DNA from: Chromobotia macracanthus
Taxonomy: Eukaryota > Chordata > Actinopteri > Cypriniformes > Botiidae
Direction: 5' to 3'
DNA: 64,000 nt
Assembly: GCA_036877525.1 (NCBI GenBank)
Contig: JAZGTH010000034.1
Coordinates: 1,488,001 to 1,552,000 of the forward strand
In this document: piece by piece, positions 44,451-64,000 of the stretch
Numbering within the stretch: the first letter of the stretch is position 1
Layout of the letters: each line of letters begins with the position of its first letter
The notes under the pieces: model-generated
Seen by the model: only the letters and a program-made list of their open reading frames with translations
The model's database searches: none
Told to the model about the DNA's origin: nothing
Position numbers and translations under genes: made by a program

Positions 44451-45208
44451 GCCTACCTGATCCAGTGGAGCGGCGGTATGCACCCGGAGGAGGAGCGCCT
44501 CCACCCCTTTCTCCTCCGTAAAGCGACCAAATAACAGCCCCTAATCTTTTGCTTGACTCCTGAATGGTGGAGTCATTTGTCAGTTTTACAGGGTGGTCCT
44601 ACAGCCTGTTCATTGAGGAGGAAAAAAGTGTCCAGATGTGAGTGAGCGCTCAGCTGTAGCCGCGCAGAAGTGTGCGTTAAACTGTTCGCAAAACAGCTCC
44701 AAACACTTTATGCATTTTGCGCAACTTGTACTTGACTTTAAGACTGACTGAGTTTAAGGATCTGTTAAAACATCCGGTTTGGAGGAAAACTAGCAGACTT
44801 GGCAGCGAATGAATTTGCAACTTGTTGCCGTTATGTAGGGCGTCTGGAGCAACTGTTTACTTTTGGACCAGCACCATGATCTCTCCTGTCAACAGGTAAG
44901 AAGAGAAACCTCGCACGCAATCTTCTTGTTTTGGCTTGAATCTTCACTAGTACATGTCCGGGGGGAACTGAAAAACTTGTGATGTCCGAGTAAACTTGTG
45001 CAATTTATCTCAAGGATTATCTGGACTTTAAAGCTCTCCGCCATACGATTACTATGAGGATTCAACTAGACTGAACTTTTCCCCTAAAAGAAAGGCTTCA
45101 AAGGACCTAAAAGACCATGTCCTGTGCGCACTCTAGCGAAGGACTGGACCTGAAGAGTATTAAAAGCAGATTTCTGCACTGAGCGCGGATCTTACTTATC
45201 GTGTGATA
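44450..45208 (+). promoter_or_regulatory. piezo2: piezo2 promoter and uORF-rich leader
   Basis: GC-rich block from 44460 (GGAGCGGCGG, CGGAGGAGGAGCGCC) marks the promoter. Between 44636 and the start codon every ATG opens a short frame that stops before the main start: 44636-44641 (ATG-TGA), 44710-44751, 44809-44838, 44876-44899, 44954-44971, 44982-44993, 45054-45074, 45117-45182. A consensus donor, CAACAG|GTAAGA, at 44895/44896 could make a separate non-coding first exon. The transcription start is unknown, so how many uORFs are transcribed is inference. Confidence 0.5.
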
Positions 45209-57589
<12,381 letters not shown>

Positions 57590-57788
57590 GTCAGTCTCTT
57601 AGATTCCCGTATATTCCCCCATAATATGGAAACTTCTATGGAGTTTTGATGCTGTAGAAATTCCACCTAGAGCAAAATATTTCCCATGTAATGACTTGCA
57701 TTCCACCTTTTAATTAACTGCACTGGGAATGTTGGTGATGTGTGTAATGACTGTTCTGACTGTTCCTCTGACTGTTACTCTCTGACTA

Positions 57789-58317
57789 TGCCATAGAAGA
57801 ACTATTTTTAGTTCCCCCCAAAAAAATCAGTCAAAGGTTCTTAAAAGAATTTATTTTTTATCTAATTTATCTAAAAAGAATTTATTTTTTTAAATTCATT
57901 TATTTTGATAGTCTGAAGAAACTTTCTCCACTACAAAGAATCTTTTGTGAAACATACAGATTTCTGTATAGGTGATATCATGATATGCACATGCTCATAA
58001 AAAGTCAATTGCACTGGTAAAATGTATTTAGCCCTCTAAAATGTAATCACCTTTTATTGTCATTGTTTTTTATAACATTTAAATTTCATTACTTTAAAAA
58101 TTGTATAAAATAAAAAATGATAATTTAAAACACAACAGTTAAATTATTGTAAAGATGGTGATGTAAAGATGTTTATAAAACCATTTATTTTTTTTACATT
58201 TTGATAGTCTGAAGAAACTTTCTCCACTACAAAGAATCTTTTGTGAAACAGAAAGGTTCTGTAGATGTTGCAGGTTCTTTATGAAACCATACAGACAAAA
58301 ATGGTTCTTCTATGGCA
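57789..58317. mobile_element. MITE with 21-bp inverted ends and a nested insertion
   Basis: Left end TGCCATAGAAGAACTATTTT (57789 on) and right end, complement TGCCATAGAAGAACCATTTT (to 58317), match at 20 of 21 positions. Inside, a 50-bp segment (57905-57954) is repeated perfectly at 58201-58250, bracketing a 246-bp insert that also occurs at 61217-61435. Confidence 0.7.
57953..58181. repeat. interspersed repeat copy 1 (about 229 bp)
   Basis: From CATACAGATTTCTGTATAGG to GATGTTTATAAAAC. Nearly identical to 61217-61435 apart from a few substitutions and a 10-base difference near the end. Confidence 0.85.
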
Positions 58318-58529
58318 GTGTGTTTTAAAACCACCACAATGTTTACACTCTTCCGTGTTTACACCTACATATAGTTGTATCTATAAATAAAACAATTTAT
58401 TTTATTTGAGTGGGGTACTGCTGAGCGTTCAGAGGTTTTCCAGCTCAGACCGAAAGAATCAAGGCAGCGACCACTGTAGACATATAGGGACCACATAGGG
58501 GGATGTGGTCTGTAGACTTACCCCAATTT

Positions 58530-58610
58530 TCTCAATATGTGCCTTCCCTGGGAGTTGAATCAATGACCTTGACACTGCTTGCACCATGCTCTAATAGCTG
58601 AGGTATAGAA
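58530..58610 (-). mobile_element. SINE head fragment
   Basis: The + strand phrase CCTGGGAGTTGAATCAATGA followed by CCTTGACACTGCTTGCACCA is the complement of the tRNA-like head of the same SINE family (compare 51400-51467). Confidence 0.5.
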
Positions 58611-59926
58611 AATAATGACCCCTCTGTACAGTAGACTGGAGTATTTTAACATGTCGAGCATTCTGATGTTGTAGATATCACCGAAGAATATTAAAGGATC
58701 TGAGTAGCTCATGGTGATAAAAACAAAACAGCAAACAATAAGGCTTACAAATGTGTGTCACATAATATATGACGCGAAAGGAAATGAATCCTTCCATGTC
58801 AGAAATGTCCAAGATCTTCATTATTCATTTTTTTTATAACAAGGTTTATTGTGTATGTATTGCTATTGCATTTATATTATGAAACACCTGTTGTACTTAT
58901 AAACAACATATATAGCCTGAAAGCATGAAATTCTTAAAGTATGTCTTTGTTGGTATTTTAAAAGGGGCATTACAATGTACAAGGTCTAACTATGGTATTA
59001 TCTAACTATGGTGTTAGAAAAGTACTAGTTTTTTCTGTGAATTTCTTCTGAAATTTGGTGTTTCTCTACAACTGGCAGTGTCAGTTTTACTGAGGGTTTT
59101 TGGGGGGGTGTATAGAGTGGGAGAGGGTGGAATGTGGTCTTTCTTTTCCCAGCATTCCTCAATGTGTCATCAGTTTGCAAGTTCAGCTATTACCTCATCA
59201 CATTCACGGCATTAGCCAGTAGCTTGACAAACTGGCCGGGAACTAGACAAACTGTGAGCCAAACAAGAGGTGAACTCAGCACGTTATTTTCCCCCTTTTT
59301 TTAAACATGAGACATGAGACCCTCCAGTTGTCAACTTGTGGCAAATCACAATAATGAAGAAACTTATGAGAAACATAAATGTACTTCATTTTTTATCTTG
59401 GAAAACAGAATTCTCCTGCTTCTGAGATTGTATTCCTAGAAACATACCCTGTAATATCTCATGAGGTTCATCTCTAAAATGCTATGAACTGTGCTCAGAT
59501 TTTCCAAGAAACATTTTTTGTAGAAGGAACATCTGAGACTGAAAATGATACCGAAATAAAACAGAGCTCCATTGAAGACCGCATGAAGTAAACCTGAAAT
59601 TGTGTGGCTTTTAGTCCATGCCCATGTAGGCTGTAAAACATTCTTAAAACTCTTAAAATTGATTACATTTTCTTTTAACACTGTACACCCTTAAAATGAC
59701 CTTCTGTCTTCTAGGAAAACAGGCAGAGTATTGATAAAGCAACTTGTGCTTACAGGCATAGCTAACAAAATGATCTATAATGAGAATGTTACTTTATCTC
59801 TGTACAGATAATGTTGTTCTGAAATTTCTAGGAGCATTCAAAGCGTCCAGTTTTTGAGATGTTGTATTAACCTAAATTCTGTAAGGTTTTTATAACATTC
59901 CACCAACTACTTAAGAATAATGTTTT

Positions 59927-59928
<2 letters not shown>

Positions 59929-59981
<53 letters not shown>
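59929..59981. repeat. (AT)n microsatellite
   Basis: About 53 bp of AT dinucleotides in piezo2 intron 2. Confidence 0.95.
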
Positions 59982-59986
<5 letters not shown>

Positions 59987-60095
59987 TGTTAAAAAGTTAC
60001 TGCAAGAACATCTTTAAGAGAACTTTTGGAGAACATGTCCTGAGAACATCATGTCAATATTCTGAGAACGTTCTCTGTTAACTGGGGTAGGGAGT
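59975..60095. repeat. dispersed fish repeat, also at 39595-39735
   Basis: Shares AATGTTAAAA, GAGAACTTTT, TTCTGAGAAC and TTCTCTGTTAACTGGGG with the impa2 intron 5 copy; it adjoins the AT tract. Confidence 0.6.
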
Positions 60096-61216
60096 TTGCA
60101 CCACAAGTTTCGATGACAACCTAAAATTTACCCTCTGTATTCAGAACATGAAAAAGATGTAAACACTGAAAATTTGTTCCCACAAAACCCAGCTTTTGGC
60201 CAAATCTTCTTGGAGCTTGTCATGCTGGGTGAGCTGTCCAGCTAAATCAGGGAATGAGATCATGTCTAGTTTGATCGTAACCTACATAAATGAGCCAATA
60301 ACAAATGCTGACTTATGGTCTGGTGATAATGCTGTGGCATTATGAATTTAATATACAGAAGGTTTTCTGCCATGAAAAGTTTTTTGACATGTCCTTACAA
60401 ACTCAGCTCATTTATCACCAGAAACTGATGCATGATGTTTGTTTATACAGAGGGATGGGCTAAAGAACCACCTGTAGAACATTTCTAGACTCTTCTTCCT
60501 TTGACACCCGTGTTTGAGGCTTGCACAGGCATGCAGTATGTGTTTGTCTTCTATGTCTGTCTAAAGTAGGAGATTCCAGCCCTAGGCAATGAAGTTTAAC
60601 AGCTGTAACTGAGAGCTGATATGAGCTCTCAACTCCAAACCTGAGGGCAAGCTGACCCATTTGATTTTAACAGACTCCTTTATTTCTTTATTAGTGCTGC
60701 TTGCTCAGGCAGGTACGGCTATTGTTACTGCTCATATTTTGTATGCTTCCACCACTGTCTTGGGCCAGTAATCATGAGAACTACTGTATGCATAGATTGA
60801 ATAGGCAAAAGCACAGTTTTACTTATTTATAACAACAAAATTGGAGTAAGATTTAAAAAGAACATTTTAGCCATCATCTTGCATCATATGGAGCTCATTT
60901 AAGGACAGCTGTTTACTGGCAAGTGCAGATATCTTACACACAGAATCAGCCAGAGAAGGGGGGTCAGGAGTTCACTCTGTTAGCTGACTGCCTGCGGCTG
61001 GACAGATTAAGACACTTCCTTTCTATACAGCTGCTTTCCCGAACCATCACCTCCTTCACTCCACTGCTCATCTCCAGTATATGACATCATAGTGATGCTC
61101 TTTCGGAAATCCATCAGAATTAATTAGTTTTGCTTTATGTAAAATTAATTATTATCACATGGATGCAACTGATAATGAAAACTAATAATGTTTTTTGATT
61201 ACATAACTTTTAAGGC

Positions 61217-61435
61217 CATACAGATTTCTGTATAGGTGATATCATGATATGCACATGCTCATAAAAAGTCAATTGCACTGGTAAAATAAATTTAGCCCTC
61301 TAAAATGTAATCACCTTTTATTGTCATTGTTTTTTATAACATTTAAATTTCATTACTTTAAAAATTGTATAAAATAAAAAATGATCATTTAAAACACAAC
61401 AGTTAAATTATTAGATGCAAAGATGTTTATAAAAC
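61217..61435. repeat. interspersed repeat copy 2 (about 219 bp)
   Basis: Same orientation as 57953-58181 and nearly identical, but without the MITE sequences on either side, which fixes the repeat boundaries. Confidence 0.85.
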
Positions 61436-62513
61436 ATAATGATGAAGCCATTTTTATCATTAATTGTGGATCATATACTTAAAAATGTGTATTGCATGAC
61501 AGGTGTCTACAGGTTTATTATCGGAAATATTGCCCACACCTAATTTCATAGTTTGCAAACCCTAGTGTCTCTAAGCCATTTGTGAGAAACCTTCAACCTA
61601 AATAGTATGGACTCATGCTGGTATGGTCTTGTTCAGCTTGCAGTCTTGCAGTACAGCTGTTTGTTTTATTTAGACCTTCCACATGAGGGGTGAGTCAGAC
61701 CCTGCAAATGTACCTCAGCTGGCCTCTTTGTCATCAGAGCCAGATGTGGCCTATTAATTATAGTGCCTTTACCTCTCCTTACGGAACGACTGTTTAAAGG
61801 TGACATTATGAAATTGGGTAAATCTCAGTTGATGATCAACAAGAGAGAAATGAAGCTGAAGTTGGATTTTAAAATATCTGACAGCTTCTTTAGCAAACGT
61901 CAGACACTTTATTACAGCTCACAAATATTCTACTGCTCTTGATCCACATTATAATCAGGTCATATTGGGATCTTGGAAAGTGGGTCATAAAGCAAGCAAA
62001 GAATTCAGGAAGACAGAGGAAAAATATGAAAGCTGTCAAGCTGACCTTAAGCTTTTATTGTGAGAGACACATTTTTAAGCAATGAGAAACTTGTCATCTT
62101 GCCGATCCTGAGAAAAAGAGAAATACAAGTTATGCACCACAGAACAAAGTACAAACAGACAATTTGCTCTCTTATGAGGATGTACGAGGCAGGATGGTTT
62201 CCTGAGGAAACACAGCTGAATGGAGAGGTTGTCAGAGAGGGACCCCAACCCTTACGGCCCTCCGAAGCTCGGCCTTACTTGCTTCCTCAGGAATTTGTGT
62301 GGTCAATGAGTCACAGGTCCTTACAGGGGGGCAGTCTTCTTTATTTATTAATTTACTGTAAATACCAGGGAAAATTATCTGTTGTAATTAAGCAGGCTGT
62401 TGTGAGCTTAAAAATGTTTCGTATCCAGTCTCCAGGCACTTTTTAAGACTCTTTTAAGGCTTTGTGAGAAGTTTTTTGTACATATATTTGAAATGAGGTT
62501 GAATATTGGACTA

Positions 62514-62690
62514 TTAAGAATTAGTCAGTTGTCTGTAAAACAGATGTGTTTTAAGTTGTTTCTCAAAGGATGTGATGGTCTCTGCAGATCGGGTGGAGGC
62601 TGGGAGATCATTCCACCATAAAGGAACAGAATAGGTAAATGTCTTAGAGAGCAATCTGGCACCTTCTTGTAAGGGAGCAACTATACAAGT
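62514..62690 (-). pseudogene. L2/CR1-like LINE ORF2, C-terminal fragment
   Basis: Minus-strand frame encodes FTYSVPLWWNDLPASTRSAE and then TITSFEKQLKTHLFYRQL before the stop, the typical end of L2/CR1-clade reverse transcriptase ORFs. The frame stays open upstream to 63038 (174 codons), but that part is not recognisable as LINE. No reverse transcriptase core is present. Confidence 0.65.
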
Positions 62691-64000
62691 TTGCTGTTTA
62701 AAACTTTTGTATACAAAGTGCAAGTCTAGATTATCATAATCTAAAATGATGAATGAGTAAATGAACACAAACAGCAAGAGCAGCTGTTTTTTATGTGCTG
62801 TGGATGATATATCACGCAATGCACCGAGATCACCTGCTGCCCAGTAGATTTCTAGTGTGTTTTTATGTAAGTCCCACAGTTTTTCAAACTTTCCACCTGC
62901 GGCCAAAAATAAAGCAGTAATACATTGTTGTAAAAGAGCGCTTAATAAGTTCATGGCATGTAACTGAAGTATAAATAAACTTGAAGCACTGGCGGTGTAA
63001 TACACCCAGGGTGATTTAAGAGAGAAATATGCATGCAATAAGTATTTGCTCCAGAGTATTCACAATACAGAGGCTGTATTCTATGCAGTGTGGATCCATT
63101 TTATGTCCTATGCAATTTAATTTGCTATTTTTTTTTTTGTATTTTAGTCTATACATTTGTTTATTTCTGTTTAAAACCTGTTTAGCAGAATTTATTAAGG
63201 TTTCCACAAATATGGGTTGTGATCTGCTTGTGTCAGACTGGGGCATGGTTCATTTATTATGAAGGAATCAGAGACTATAATGATTCAGTGTCTTGATATG
63301 TAAACTTGGAAACCAGATGCTCAGATAAACACAAATTGATGCGTCCTGGAGTGTCTATTAAAACATGTTGGTTTTAAATGACAAGTATAAAATAAATCTC
63401 TTAGATCTGTTTTGGCAGTTTTATTTATAACTATTATATTCTGTCATTTATATTGTTTCTTTCTGATTTTTTAAGATTTATATATTGAACATATAAAACA
63501 TTAATAATGAAGTGTGAGTTAATCAGATGTTAAATACTTTCCTCTGTTCCACCCTAATATACAGGCAGACACATATTACAAATAATCTATTGGTAGTAAG
63601 GCTGCATAATATATTGAAATGTTGCAATGTGCATTTTGCAATAGTTTGCAATAACTGCATGATTACTTCAAAAAGTTATTTACAGTGAGTATCAAGTCAA
63701 TGGAAATGGTAGAGACACTGCCATCAGAAACATGCATGTTGATTATATAATTTTAAGCTATTAAATATTTAATATAATTTACATTTATAAATGCATTTTA
63801 CACCCAGGGGCTGATTTATTGAAAAGTATAAACACTGTGGCTGTGCAATACTTTCAAAACATTGCATATGTTTGTTTGAGCATTCTAACTAACATGCTAC
63901 GGCAACATTGTCTCAATCAATAGTGCACATTATGATGGTGCTATTGGTTTGCCCAACCACTGGAGCAGGGGAAAACCTCTTTAAAAACCTTTTCATTTGC

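Larger units (their letters stand above)
57590..64000 (+). other. piezo2: piezo2 intron 2, 5' part
   Basis: Runs to the window end without exon 3. Contains a MITE with nested repeat (57789-58317), a SINE head (58530-58610), an AT tract (59929-59981), dispersed repeat (59975-60095), the second 220-bp repeat copy (61217-61435) and a LINE fragment (62514-62690). Confidence 0.8.

Noticed and set aside
62060..62446. 128-codon plus-strand ORF in piezo2 intron 2
   Set aside because: No recognised domain and no transcript signals; not supported.

Overview
The window is animal nuclear DNA, almost certainly from a ray-finned fish and probably a cypriniform or related otophysan. It is AT-rich, and its genes are split by GT-AG introns. 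It is littered with fish-type repeats: tRNA-derived SINEs and L2-like LINE tails sharing one 3' end, palindromic non-autonomous DNA elements familiar from cyprinid genomes, and long GT and AT microsatellites. There are no operons, CRISPR arrays, phage or bacterial defence genes. The species and lineage call is inference from repeat content and from protein similarity recalled from memory.

Four genes lie head to tail on the + strand. (1) 1-11507 is the 3' part of hecw1 (NEDL1), a C2-WW-HECT ubiquitin ligase: 16 exons giving 654 residues, with the second WW domain and the whole HECT domain to the stop, then a 2.1 kb 3' UTR. (2) 14692-35355 is a complete stk17a (DRAK1, DAP-kinase family): 7 exons, 396 residues, with introns of 10.0 and 7.9 kb. 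(3) 37304-42729 is a complete impa2 (inositol monophosphatase 2): 8 exons, 281 residues. (4) From 45209 to the window end is the 5' end of piezo2 (mechanosensitive cation channel): two coding exons, 53 residues, a 12.2 kb intron 1 and at least 6.4 kb of intron 2.

The order joins two blocks that are separate in human: HECW1-STK17A (7p14-p13) and IMPA2-PIEZO2 (18p11). The C-terminus of the kinase (ending GEFIY) identifies it as STK17A rather than STK17B, and this neighbour in turn supports HECW1 over HECW2. The four genes do not form one pathway.

I found no convincing novel biological system. The observations most worth checking are: a CTCF-like motif in each of the three intergenic gaps, with a divergent strong pair flanking impa2; a duplicated CCAAT-box plus X-box module with exactly conserved spacing in the stk17a promoter, one copy of which is a perfect RFX-type X-box; a uORF-dense piezo2 leader; a 241-codon open frame inside stk17a intron 2; and a 220-bp repeat present twice in piezo2 intron 2, one copy nested in a MITE between perfect 50-bp direct repeats.
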